DNA from: Ectocarpus siliculosus
Lineage: Eukaryota; Sar; Phaeophyceae; Ectocarpales; Ectocarpaceae
Direction of reading: 5' to 3'
DNA: 64,000 nt
NCBI GenBank assembly: GCA_000310025.1
Contig: FN649731.1
Location: 2,758,692-2,822,691 of the forward strand
Below the pieces are notes generated by a model. It was not told the origin of the DNA. It saw only the letters and a list, made by a program, of their open reading frames with translations, and did no database searches. A program made the translations under genes and the position numbers. This document shows positions 35,972 through 46,890 of this stretch, one piece after another. How positions within the stretch are numbered: the first letter of the stretch is position 1; each line of letters opens with the position of its first letter.

Positions 35972-36731
35972 CGTCGTCACGGCCCTGCGAATCTGCCGTA
36001 ACACTGACGGCCTCTTCTCCTGGCCTCACTTCCATCACGCGCTATTTCAAGCCGCGAACCACGCAGCCACGGAAGGGATCCTAGGCGATCAACGCATTCT
36101 TGACAAGATTATGTGGAGGGTGATATGCATTGCCCGGCGCTTCGGAGACATTATTGCGTTAGCGATATTTACGGACAAGCTCCCCAACTCGCGTGGGGTC
36201 TCGAAGTCCACGCTGGATGACGACCAAAAAACATCTCGCACCATCCAGAAGGCCTTGGGTCTCTCCGGGGGTTCTCAACCGAAGTCCGTCGCGGCGGCCG
36301 GCGGCGGTTCCCCTCTCCAGGTCGGTGGGGGGTTTTCTTCCCCTCCTAGCCTTGGAGCCGCTGCGGGCCTCGCGCCGCAGGGTTTTTCCAGCGGTGTGGC
36401 ACAGAGTGTTGCCGCTCTGCAGCACCCATCCGTCACCCTTCCGCTTGGCGGCGGCGGCGCGAGGAAGTCTAAGACCAAGGAAGCGGGATCACGGGGGGGC
36501 GGGGGCACGCGCGCATCGCTTCCGAGTAACCGTGGTCAGTCCAAGATCGACGTGTTGAACGGCGCTCTCCGGGACGCCCAGCAGCACCTCCAGCCCGTGG
36601 CGGGCGGCCCCACTTGCGAGAAATGCAAGGCCGCGGGCAGGAACGCCAACCACAATCACAAGACTTGTGCGTTCGCCATATGCTCCAAATGTCGGCGTGC
36701 CGGACACCGGTCCAATGGTTGCCCTTATTAA
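35972..36731 (+). mobile_element. Gag-like ORF of a DIRS-like retroelement with a C-terminal zinc knuckle
   Basis: Open from the gap edge to TAA at 36729-36731. The N-terminal half is helical (HHALFQAANHAATEGILGDQ, DKIMWRVICIARRFGDIIAL), followed by a Gly/Ala/Ser/Pro-rich linker and a Cys/His cluster: CEKCKAAGR, then HNHKTCAFAICSKCRRAGH and CP. Cys/His clusters at the gag C-terminus usually bind nucleic acid. The same strand carries an RT/RNase H region from 38,345, so both may belong to one element, although 1.6 kb with tandem repeats separates them. The 5' end is lost in the gap. Confidence 0.6.
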
Positions 36732-37245
36732 GTTGCGTAGGCTCTGCCTTCAGTCTTCCCGCCCCGAGTAGGCGTGTGCAGTGAGTGAGGGGGCCTGGCG
36801 CGTTTGTTGGCTTGTTGCTGGGTTCCCTCAGGCTTTGCCGTTTTCCTTTGGGGTCTCTGTTTTCCTTTGTCGACAGCTGGCTTGCTACTCCTTTTCCCTA
36901 ATGATGAGTATCCTGAGGTTAGTCGTTCGTTCTTAGCGTTGCTCTTACCACAACACCGGCCGGGGTCTGCCCTTTGGTAGACACAATGTTACATTGGCTT
37001 GCCGGTGGTGTTTCGTCTCTTCGGGATCTTCTTCTTGCCTGCTGCCTCATGCCCTTTCGTTCTTTGGGTTCTGGTCTTCTTGCCTCGTACCTGGTGTTGT
37101 TCACGGATAAGATAAACAACACCCACCTCACGCATCGCATGCGGCCGCGTTGGAGGTATCCCTCCCAACTAGGGAATGTCTGGGCTCCCGTCACCTGCTG
37201 TCTTGTATCTCATGCAGCTTGTGCCTCATACATATGCCACATATG

Positions 37246-37376
37246 GCCGTTCGGCGGTGCCTTTTTCCTTTGGGATTGCGTGTCCAACGTGCACACCACA
37301 CAAATACATGCCGTTCGGTGGTGCCTTTTTTCCCTTGGGGTCGCGTGCCAACGTGCACACCACACAACCACATAAT
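37246..37376 (+). repeat. Tandem duplication, about 65 bp x 2
   Basis: GCCGTTCGGCGGTGCCTTTT ... CAACGTGCACACCACACAAA is followed at once by GCCGTTCGGTGGTGCCTTTT ... CAACGTGCACACCACACAAC. It lies between the gag and RT parts of the retroelement. Confidence 0.8.
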
Positions 37377-37734
37377 AATAAGTAGTGATCGTTCGGGTTG
37401 TTTTATGTAAGCACCACATGGTCACATGCCGAATTAGTTCCTGTGCCTCTCGCGTACTGACGTACCTCGTGGAGCACGCCCAACTGACACCAACACATAT
37501 GCACACCAACTCCGCCGTAGCTAGCAATCCTGTCTGTGAGTAGGTCGACTTACACTTGGATAAGTCCGGCGAGACGTTGTGTTAGTTGGTCCGTGCGCTG
37601 TCATGTTTTCTCGACGGTACGCCTGGATACACAGCATCGAATCGACGTTTGCTTCGTAACGTAGTTTCACACGCGGCCATACAAATTGGGCCCCGAAAAG
37701 CAAATATATATATAATGCTGTGTGCCTTTCTATG

Positions 37735-38261
37735 TTGACGGGAACCCGTGCTGTCAGTTCTCAGCGCCCAGGTTTCCTCTTCCAAAAAAAAGAAAAAACG
37801 GGGGGGGGGGATCTCGATCTCTGTATTCCCGACCCCCCCCCCCCCCCCCCCCCCTTTTTTTTTTGTCCCATGTCCCATGCTCTCATAGGCACTTCCCGGT
37901 TTGGTTTGAAATTCGAAATTGTTGTGTGTGTCGCTGCACTCCGAACTGTTCCTTACACTTGGCTCACGGGTAGGTTGCAGCCGAGGAATGGCTGCGGTTG
38001 ACGGAACCCGTGCTGTCAGTTCTCAGCGCCCAGGTTTCCTCTTCCAAAAAAAAAGAAAAAAAGGGGGGGGGGGGATCTCGATCTCTGTATTCCCGACCCC
38101 CCCCCCCGCCACCGCCCTTTTTGTCTTGTCGCATGTCCAATGCTCTCATAGGCACTTCCCGGTTTGGTTCGAAATTCGAAATTGTTGTGTGTGTCGCTGC
38201 ACTCCGAACTGTTCCTTACACTTGGCTCACGGGTAGGTTGCAGCCGAGGAATGGCTGCGGA
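37735..38261 (+). repeat. Tandem duplication, about 263 bp x 2, with G and C homopolymers
   Basis: Two nearly identical units, each starting TTGACGG(G)AACCCGTGCTGT and ending GCAGCCGAGGAATGGCTGCG. Each contains an A-run, a G-run of about ten, GATCTCGATCTCTGTATTCC and a C-run. The C-runs differ in length (about 24 versus 11). This may be a real duplication or an assembly duplicate caused by the homopolymers. Confidence 0.85.
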
Positions 38262-38344
38262 CGCTTGACCGCCGCCACAAAAGTGTGGAGTGGATCATGC
38301 CCCCAGCCCCCCTATTGCCGCCAGATGAGTCCGAGTGAGCGCAA

Positions 38345-40534
38345 GTGAGCGCCTTTCCCACGGCCTCTGGCGGGTTTCCTACCTTGGATGAGGTCACGCG
38401 GGACCCGATGGAAGGCGAATTACGCCGCTTGCCATGGCAGGCTCCCGTGTGGGATTCAAAGGGTTTCGTCCCTGGCTTCGTGCGAGCCCATGCTGGGTTA
38501 TGGGAGGACTACATTCTCCGTGATCATCCCTTACGAGATACATTGACTTCGTACATCCGGGATGGCGTAGACCTTTATGACCTTCTGCTTCCCAAATTCA
38601 GAGGCGGGTCGCCGTCTCTCCCCTACAATGTTGATCATTTTCCGCAGCGCATCTTCTCCAACCACCGTTGGCCGCCGGAATTTGACAGCTTCGTCGACGC
38701 GGAAATGCAATCCTTGCTCGCCAGAGGTTGCATTTCACGGTGGGTTGACGTCAAAAGCTCCACCGGTCCGGTGCGTCCTCGCATGATCATGGCTTTGTCG
38801 GTGGAGACGTCCAAACCGCGTCTCATCTATGACGCTCGACCGCTCAACAGCTGCACACGGAAAATACCTTTCGCCATGGACACGGTAGTGCGTGGCTAGC
38901 ATCGCGTCGTCGGGATGTTACATGACGTCCCTCGACGACTCCTCAGCGTTTCATCAAGTTTTTTTCTGCGGCCGTCGTCATGGCCTCTGTTCGGCTTATC
39001 CTACAAGGGCGTCGACTACTGCTGGTGCGTCCTCCCGTTCGGATTTAGCCTCAGCCCATACGTCTACCATACCCTCAGCGAAGCGAAGGCGGCTTTTCAG
39101 CGTTCCAACGGCGCCCCTTCTCTCGCATACTCGATGATTCTTGGCGGAGCAACTTCCTGACCACATATGGTCGGCCGGCGCGGGATCAGTGGTTGGCAGC
39201 CGGGGAAGCGACCCACGTCGCCATGCTGACTTCGGTCTTTTGCGGATAGTTCCTGTCACTCAAGAAATGCGAGCTTCGACCCGTCACAGCTCTACAATAC
39301 CTCGGCATCATCTGCGATTCGGAGACGATGACCTTCCGGTTCCCCAAGAGAAGCTGGACAAGCTGCATGACTTACTGCGAACAGCCCTGGCCGATGGGGG
39401 CGTGTCCTACCGAACGCTGCAACGCGTTGCGGGCAAGAGCATGACCGTGGCGATCCGGTCGGCGTCACTTTGAACGCATGCCATGTTTGCCGTCCTTTCC
39501 GCGATGGACAAAACCAACCAGCGTCAGGTCGATTTGACATGTGATGCTTACGAGGAGCTACGGCAAGAGTTCCAGAAGTGGCTGTCGCTGACGGCTTCTT
39601 CGCTCGAAGGGCCTTGACAGCGAGCGAGCCACCTCATCGCCAAACTCGACGGATCATCGGACGCGTCTTCCCTTGGCTGGGGTGGCGCTATCAACATTGG
39701 GGGAGCTCAATTCCGCGCTGGTGGTGTTCCCCGACGATTGGCTACACAAACATATAAACAAGAATGAGATGTTTGCGTTGTACCACTTGTTGCGCCTCAT
39801 CTGTGCGCGTTTTCCGGCTTCTTTGCAGCGAGCGCACGTGCTCATCGATGTCGACAACACCGCGGTGTGTGGATCTTTCAACAGGGGGCGGGCGCGCGAC
39901 CCGGAAACGCATGCATGCACGTCTTGTTCGTTTGTTCGAGCTACAAGTCGAGAATGAGTTTATACTGTCCCTAAAATGGGTCCCGTCGGCTGCCAATGTC
40001 GTCGCTGATGATATATCTCGCCCTTCGCGTGAGGGCATCATCAGGCTCAACCCAGCGGCTTTTCAGGCTCTCTGGGAAGACATGGGGCCGTTTTCTATCG
40101 ACCTCATGACCTCCGACGCTTTAGCTCAGCGTATCCCGGAGTCGGACGTTGTTCTGCCGTTTTTCTCACGCTATGATTGCGAGGGTTCATCGGGTGTAGA
40201 TGTTTTCGCCCAAGACGTGTCGTTGCGCCCAGGTACTCTGGGTCGAGCATTCTGTTTTTGTTTTCCGCCGCCGGTGATGGCGGACCACGTAGTGCAACAC
40301 GTTGCGGAGTGCCACGCACATGCGGTTATTGTTGTACCGGGTTCTAAGTATTACTTGTTCTCTCGGATGCAGCAGGCGGCAGTGCGGTCTCGGCGGATTC
40401 CCCGCCTAATGCGAGGGGATATTTTCAGTGGCTTTGTCGGGTCCCTGAAAGAGTGGAGGTACCCGCGGTGGCCCATGGTAGCTTACGAGGTTGATTTTAC
40501 TTCTTGTCCTTCGGTGCTGCCGCTCTTAAAATAA
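38345..40534 (+). mobile_element. Broken reverse transcriptase-RNase H region of a DIRS-like retroelement
   Basis: Frame 1 (38345-38899) reads into the RT fingers and palm: SLLARGCISRWVDV, KPRLIYDARPLNSCT. After a shift, other frames give TSLDDSSAFHQVFF, then LFGLSYKGVDYCWCVLPFGF, SLSPYVYHTLSEAKAAF and, near 39,330, PQEKLDKLHDLLRTALADGG. An RNase H-like part follows at 39,650-39,900 (SSLGWGGAINIGGAQFRAGG, HVLIDVDNTAVCGSFN). The last frame to 40534 has LSLKWVPSAANVVADDISRP, FSIDLMTSDALAQRIPE, FFSRYDCEGSSGVDVF and CFCFPPPVMADHVVQHV. The order RT, RNase H, ADxxSR and a DLMTS/PP extension is that of DIRS/Ngaro-type elements. At least three frameshifts and a stop break it. No tyrosine recombinase or terminal repeats are visible, so the family is inferred. 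Confidence 0.72.
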
Positions 40535-41837
40535 ATAAATAATAATACAAGGTTTTTGGCGGCTTACACCGACACGCCCAATGGAGCGAGTCCCAAGGTA
40601 CACGGGGACGGTACGTGTGGGGATCGTGGAAGGTTAAATGGAAGAAAACCCGAAGAAGATCTACCGAACCTCACCGCCCGTTGACCGAACGCCGATGGAT
40701 TCCGGAAAAAGATTCCGGAAAAAGATATTTCACAGTTTCGGACTGGGGCTCCAAATTTGCTGAGATAAGGAAACAGATTTTGAGATAAGAAAGTTTCCTG
40801 GAAACTTCCTGCAGGCGAATATTTTTCGATTTAAGGCGGCTTCATGTGATTGGCTGTGGGACGACAGTCACCCAACCAACTTCCCCTGTTCGCAGGTACT
40901 GCTGTTTTTTGTGGTGCGCTGCGTTACAGCTGCACCCACCCTGATCACAGCGCTCCCACTGCTGCTGTTGAATGTGCGTGCATGCGTGTCTGTGTTGCCC
41001 CCTTAACCCCAGCACACGAACCCGCACCAGAACAGCGACAGGAAGTACACATAATGCCCGGCAGCCCTGTACGAAGTGCTGTGTATCGCATTTCAAGCGT
41101 TGGGGAGAGGGTGATTTTTTTGGGGCGGGGGCACATCGAAGTCAAACACGCTCTCTCAAGTAGAAGCAGATAATAAAATACTCTTTCTTGCGGCGCGTCA
41201 CCAGAAGGCAACAGCAGCGTGCTCTTCCTCCTCTCTGCCCTTTGCTGGCGGTGCTGCCACCTCCTCTACGTCGTCGGTTGCTGCGGTTCGTTCCGGCGCT
41301 CTTTCTCCCCCTTGCCTCAACCTCTGTGTGTGACGGGCGCGTGTTGCTGACCTAAAGCCGCGCAACAACCAACCCCAACTTGGTTTTCTGACCGTGCAGC
41401 CTCCCCCTTTCTGTGTTGGTGGCGCGCCAACTCCAGGGCATTTGCGCTGGGCGCTGGGTTTTATGTGGGCGGCCGCTGGACATGCTCTTGCAGACTGTGT
41501 GTGTGCGTGTGGGTGGCGCCTGATGATCTGTTGTGTGTGGTGCCTGATGTGTTATTTCAAAGAAAGCTGCTAAATCGAAAAGTTGGCAAAATTTTCCACA
41601 AAACCAGCCTCCCTCCGCTGTTAAATCTGATTATTTTTCCCTTATCTTGGGTTCTGGCGAGACTGTCAGGAACGATCCTCAGAACGATGGCTTAACTCAA
41701 AATATATTTCCTTATTTCAGTTTTTTTTTGGTTCCGAAACTGTCAATTATTCATACGAGAAAAGATAAAGATATGTTACTCATATGAGAAAAGAGCCGCG
41801 TGACACACGTGTAAAAATTATAGGTATTATTGTGTGT
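40535..41837. other. Non-coding stretch after the retroelement
   Basis: Begins with AATAAATAAATAATAATAC, possibly the 3' end of the retroelement transcript. A direct repeat GATTCCGGAAAAA x2 lies at about 40,695-40,720. No gene is supported. Confidence 0.4.
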
Positions 41838-42140
41838 GTGACAGAGGGAGATAGAGAGACAGAAAAAGAGAGACAGGAAACAAATGAGAGAGGGAGAAGG
41901 CAGAGAAAGACACACAGACAGACACAGAGACGGAGAGAGAATCACAGATACAGACAGAGAGAGAACGGGGAAAAAATAAATATACCTGGTACCATAATAA
42001 TAAAGTTGTACCGCCCATCCATTCGGACTCTGGTTCCGATTCTAATTCCGAGAGAGGAGAGAGAGAAAAAGCGCCGAAGAGCGAGAGAGAGAGAGCGTCT
42101 CTCACGACTCGACGGACGGCGAGACAGCGAGACCGGTAGA
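41838..42140 (+). repeat. Purine-rich (GA/GACA)n low-complexity tract
   Basis: About 300 bp of GAGAGA, GACAGA and AGAGAAAA on the plus strand. Open frames on both strands here are low-complexity products, not genes. Confidence 0.9.
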
Positions 42141-42212
42141 GAAAAAAGAAGGCAGAGACGAACGGAATGGCATTGGAGAGGACGATAGAGCACATCGGAG
42201 CGAAGGAACTGC

Positions 42213-42581
42213 GCTCCGAGCGTCAAAATTGCGAAAACTGCAAAATGCGAAATGCTGGCCTGTCAGCGCTCGAACGGTCCGGACTATACTCTGAAACCAA
42301 GTTAATACGCGTGGTGGCCTGAGAGCGCTCGAGAGAGCGTTTCCCGGCCCGGAGAAAATGCTGCGATTCTAGGAAAAAGATAAATGAAATAATTGTAGCT
42401 CCGAGCGTCAAAATTGCGAAAACTGCAAAATGCGAAATGCTGGCCTGTCAGCGCTCGAACGGTCCGGACTATACTCTGAAACCAAGTGAATACGCGTGGT
42501 GGCCTGAGAGCGCTCGAGAGAGCGTTTCCCGGCCCGGAGAAAATGCTGCGATTCTAGGAAAAAGATAAATGAAATAATTGT
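42213..42581 (+). repeat. 185-bp tandem repeat, two units
   Basis: Unit 1 is 42213-42397 and unit 2 starts at 42398. Both run GCTCCGAGCGTCAAAATTGC ... GGTCCGGACTATACTCTGAA ... AAATGAAATAATTGT with one or two differences (AAGTTAATAC versus AAGTGAATAC). The near-identity indicates a recent duplication. Confidence 0.93.
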
Positions 42582-44316
42582 TACGGTGTTTGCGAAGTTG
42601 AGATTTCAGTTTCATCTTGGTCTTTTTGATCCCCCCGAGCGCCGAAGACCGATGGATCTTTCGGAATTCAATCTTTTGCTTTATGGAATTGCCCCCAAAG
42701 ACCGCAGGAAAGCTTGAATTCAGTCTTGCTCATTTTGGTCTTTGAAGGAACAATTTTTGATTGGCCTACACACCCCGAGATACTCCCGACGTCCTCCCGA
42801 CACCGCCGCACCATCCCGTGGAGCTGCCCAAACACACACACCTTGGCCGCCGTAGACGACACCATGGCGAACCAACTACAAACAGCAGCAGTGCCGCCAG
42901 ACCACAGACGGTCAGACAAACGTCGCTGCACCGCACACCCGGTGCGCATTGCATGCTGCCGACATGGTGCAACTTTTGCTTCATCTTAAATGTTTATGCG
43001 TGGACAGAAGCATGCCGCTCTACATGCATGCCAAAATAAGTGACACATCAAGCCGCGGCGTGAGGAGGGTGAGGCGGTGAGGCGGGCGGCATAGATTTCA
43101 GGAGTGCGGCACAGACAGGTGGTGGAGGCGGAGGTGATGGAGATGGGGATGCTTCAAAAGCGGCGTGGAGGCGTGAGGAGCTGCAGCGCGTGCGTCCTGT
43201 GGACCGTGCTGTGGTGATTTGTTTGACAGGAAACGATCGACTCCGTTGACGACTGACTGCGATATGTATCACAACTTGTTCGCGTGCTGAAGGGGTACGT
43301 ACACACATGCATGCCTCCGCTTTTTGCGGCGCTACGCTTCCCATGCACTCCCGGTAACTGAACTGGGCCAACCGCCTGTTCATGAATTAGTACGTTGCTC
43401 CATCAGTATTCTCCATGACTGGGGGTGAGGGTGCAGTGATAGTGTAGTAGTAGTAGCCTTGTTGGGGTGAGCGGGAAGCTCGGAAATAAATATGTTTGGT
43501 GTTCCGAGTCGGCTCAACCATCTGTCTGCCGCCGGCGGCAAAGGGGCTCCGTCGTATTGAACGCAACGTTCTAGGAAATTTCCGCATGTTCAAGACTGAA
43601 ATATTGCGCTCCGGTCTTCGCAAGCTATTTTTGAAACCAAAATTCAATCTTGGGCCGGAATTCCTTCAAACTTCCAAGACTGAAATGGGAGACCATTTAT
43701 TTCGCAAACACCCTAATACCCCTTAAGTCACAAAAAAAACACTCAAACTTTCTCACAGTCGCCCCGCTTCTGAATGAGATATAAAGAACACTGGCCTTGT
43801 TGTATCCGGGAGAATAGTAGTCCTAACATCTGCATCTCCACATCTCCACATCTCCACACAACATCAACAAGGAGCAACGCACATGGATGCACAATGACGG
43901 TCTTGTGCGACCCATTCATGTATTCGGGTTTGGTTTTGCACAGTTTACCTATTGACAGTATCGGTTAAGCCAGTCAGACGCTTCTCTGCCCTCTGCCGTG
44001 TGCTCTCTTTGCCATTCTCTTGCTCCTCTCCGCTCGTTGCTCCGTGCGGTCGGCGGGATTCCGAACCTCAAGAAACGAAACAACGCGAAGCACCTTCGGG
44101 CCCAGTTCTAGAAAGCACGATAGCTCAAATCACGTTCTCAAAACCACACTCACCGTGCGCCACATTAGTGCGCAGTTCCACACCACCAGCATCACGTCTT
44201 CCGGTTAGTTCGTGCGCATTCACCCGCTAGGTCTGTTGCTCTCCCGATGCCTCTCCTTCGTCGGGGTACACCCGCGCCCCCATGGCTGTTCCCATCGACC
44301 AAGCATACAGTGCCGT

Positions 44317-44495
44317 TCGCCCCGGTAGTCTAGTTGGTATCCTGGGAAAACCTTCTAGTGGCCAGGGTCAGGGATTCGACTCCCGGCGGAAGCGAGCTTT
44401 TCTTGCAAAGTGGGTTTTTTCTCTCGTTTTCGTTCCTGGTGTTGGTGGAAAGCGATAAAGATCGTGTGTACACAGAGGGAAGAGAGCGCCCCAGA
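44317..44495 (+). mobile_element. tRNA-derived SINE, copy 2
   Basis: Best-preserved head: CGCCCCGGTAGTCTAGTTGG (box A) and GGGATTCGACTCCCGGC (box B), then GCGAGCTTTTCTTGCAAAGT and GTGTACACAGAGGGAAGAGA. A true tRNA is excluded because the acceptor arm does not pair and the unrelated body is shared with two other copies. Confidence 0.85.
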
Positions 44496-44511
44496 CCGGT
44501 CGGCCGCCATG

Positions 44512-44730
44512 ATCGCCGCTGCCGCTGCCGGGACCGTGGCCTCCAAGGTCACCCGTGCGATCGACAAGTCGGCCGACAAGATCAACCTCGGTGACCAACA
44601 GCAGGATCATTGTGACCAACGCTGTTTTCGACGCTGACGCCGCCGATGACAAGGCCGGTGCGGAGGTGCTGATCGCCGCGGCGGTGCTTGAAAACTGGTG
44701 GCTGCCGCGAGGGCTACCTCCGCTGGGTGA
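44512..44730 (+). pseudogene. Possible broken exon, unknown product
   Basis: After the SINE, ATG at 44512 opens IAAAAAGTVASKVTRAIDK and SADKINLG. One base later in frame, another reading gives SRIIVTNAVFDADAADDKAG and AEVLIAAAVLENWW, up to a donor-like CGCTGG/GTGAGA. This looks like coding sequence with one frameshift or an unseen splice. It could connect to 45097-45229, but no frame joins cleanly. Confidence 0.25.
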
Positions 44731-45096
44731 GAGTGCAGCAAGTTGTTTTTAACACGTGACGCTCAATGATATCAACACAGACGGCCGCGGTCAAGTCGCT
44801 GTATTCCGTGATGATTCTGTACAGTAGTCCCATCGCTTGGTTGGCATGGACCGCGCCGTAACATGTACCGCCAGAAGGACTTCGACATGGTGCCACGTAA
44901 TCCACCCCTCCCCCCCAAAAAAAACAAAAACGATACCATGCCTCGCACGTCGCTTGATCCCATGGCGACCTGTCCCGGCAATGTCCGAGCACGAAATCTG
45001 GTAGCCCGGGCTGCACGATAGCGTAGCCCTGTCGCTTTCCTCCCCCCTTTTTTTTTCTGTCTCGTGTTTTTCGTCATATGTTTCTCCGTGTAGTGA

Positions 45097-45229
45097 GATG
45101 TCCCAGGCACCATACGCGAATCATTTTGCGGGGACCTCCAAGATTCAGAGGGAAGCAAGCACTGCCGTGAAACCACCATACGGCAGCGGGCTCATGGCGG
45201 TCAAGAAGGGCAAGATAAACGGCACTTAG
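45097..45229 (+). CDS. Possible last exon, unknown product
   Basis: After an acceptor (TCCGTGTAG), the frame reads EMSQAPYANHFAGTSKIQRE, then ASTAVKPPYGSGLMAVKKGK and INGT before TAG at 45227-45229. The composition looks coding, but the domain is unknown and the upstream partner unresolved. Confidence 0.3.
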
Positions 45230-46745
45230 CGCTTCATAGTGCCCCACAGCTGGCCATCGCTAATCGGTACCGCACGCCACCGCCGAGAGACACTGGGATC
45301 TCTCCGAGGTAGCGCTCGCCGGTGTGCTTCTTGGTGGAGGAACTCTTCTTCGAGTCCTCCGATTTGGGGGGTTTCTAGGCGGGCGCGCGGCACGAGGCCC
45401 GACGGCTGAGCTGCGCCGTCCCGTTTGGCGGTCAAATTGCATGCACGGTAGTGTATCGTACCAGTGCTGTACTGCTAAATATAAGCGTGTTTTACGACAT
45501 CAGACGGCTCGACGGGTTTTACTGTTGTATCCCGAACCAGATATCGCACGACTTCAAATGGGGTGTTTTCTGAATGGTAGTGCGTACCATTGGGAGGCTC
45601 AATCGTCCGATACTGCTACTGTACAACAGTTTCGTCCCGTCTGGTAGTATTCCGAGGGATATTTTGTGTTTTAGTAGCAGAGACCCGTTAGGATACGGCG
45701 GAGGCTTTGTGCCGTGCGGAACTGTGGTACGGGGAAGTCTCCCTCCGTACGCCACAGGAAATATTATTCAAGGCAATTCGAAAGAAAACAAAAAAGGAAA
45801 GTTTGTTGTCGAAAACCCTCGTGCTGGTCCTTGGGTGCTTGGCCTGTGGTTCTACTGTAATCCGTCCATTGTGTTTCTTGTACGGAAGTCTGGGGTTTCC
45901 ACATGTCCTCTTTCCATGCCGCGAAAACCCCGCGGCCACAAGAAAAAAAAACAGCTTCAGACAGGCAACGCCGACGATACTCGTCGCGTTGATTCATCAC
46001 AATAAATATCTAATCCCCAAACACGAGGAACTACACCGGCCCAAAGCTCGGGGGGGGCTTCGCCACACGTCTTTGGATGTAACATGTCGTAGCACATCGC
46101 CCGGCCTGGTTCATCACCGTCTGCCGCGCGGGCGAGAGAGGAAGGCGGGGGTGGGAGAGACACACGACGCGTCAGGCGCACAGGCAGACAAAATAGATTG
46201 TACAGATCGCCGTCGACCACTTAAGAGCCTGGGGAATAAGATCTCCAAGCTGAAAAAATAGATACAACAGAGCTTGACCATGAGAACAGGGGCTTAGTCA
46301 AGAGCCCTACAACAAAACCCATGGAGTTGTCGTTGAGGTCAACCCACAGAGGAAATAGGAACGAGCCTGGTGCAAGAAAAAAAGTGCGTCTTCAGTGCTG
46401 GCGCGTGATGTAGGCAACTTAGATACGGCAGGTGCCTGGGGCGTAGCAACACGCTAGAACGGGAGAGATGCAGACAGTGAGAAGAGGCAGGGTGAAACGA
46501 GGGTTGTCTTGAGGAAGACGGTGTTCGATTCGTTTCGAATGTGCGAACCTTACCGTCCTGGCTCGCACGCCGTTCTCCTACATGAGCCATCCCAGGGGGG
46601 CTGGAAGGGGGTGGAATGAGCCAACTCACCAGCTAGCCAATTGAGAGCGTTCGTACTTGCTTGCTTTATTAAATGCGCCTGACACACACCAAGCCAACGT
46701 TATGCCAACATGCCAGACGCACATTGACCTTGTGTAGCGGGTTTT

Positions 46746-46800
46746 TGTCACGAGACTCAGTGTTTACCTCCTCGAGCACCTCAAACACCGCTTGATCAAA
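46746..46800 (-). repeat. Partial duplicate of a methyltransferase exon end
   Basis: On the minus strand, TGTTTGAGGTGCTCGAGGAG is followed by GTAAACACTGAGTCTCGTGA. The real exon end at 46,891 reads CGTTTGAAGTGCTCGAGGAG then GTAAAATGCTGAGTCTCGTGA. So about 50 bp spanning the last codons, the donor and the intron start is repeated about 100 bp downstream. Confidence 0.75.
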
Positions 46801-46890
46801 TGCACCTATCTTAGCAAAATCCTATGCCTGCCATGGTAGACACATGTTGGCGGCATGTGGCGTAGATTGTCACGAGACTCAGCATTTTAC

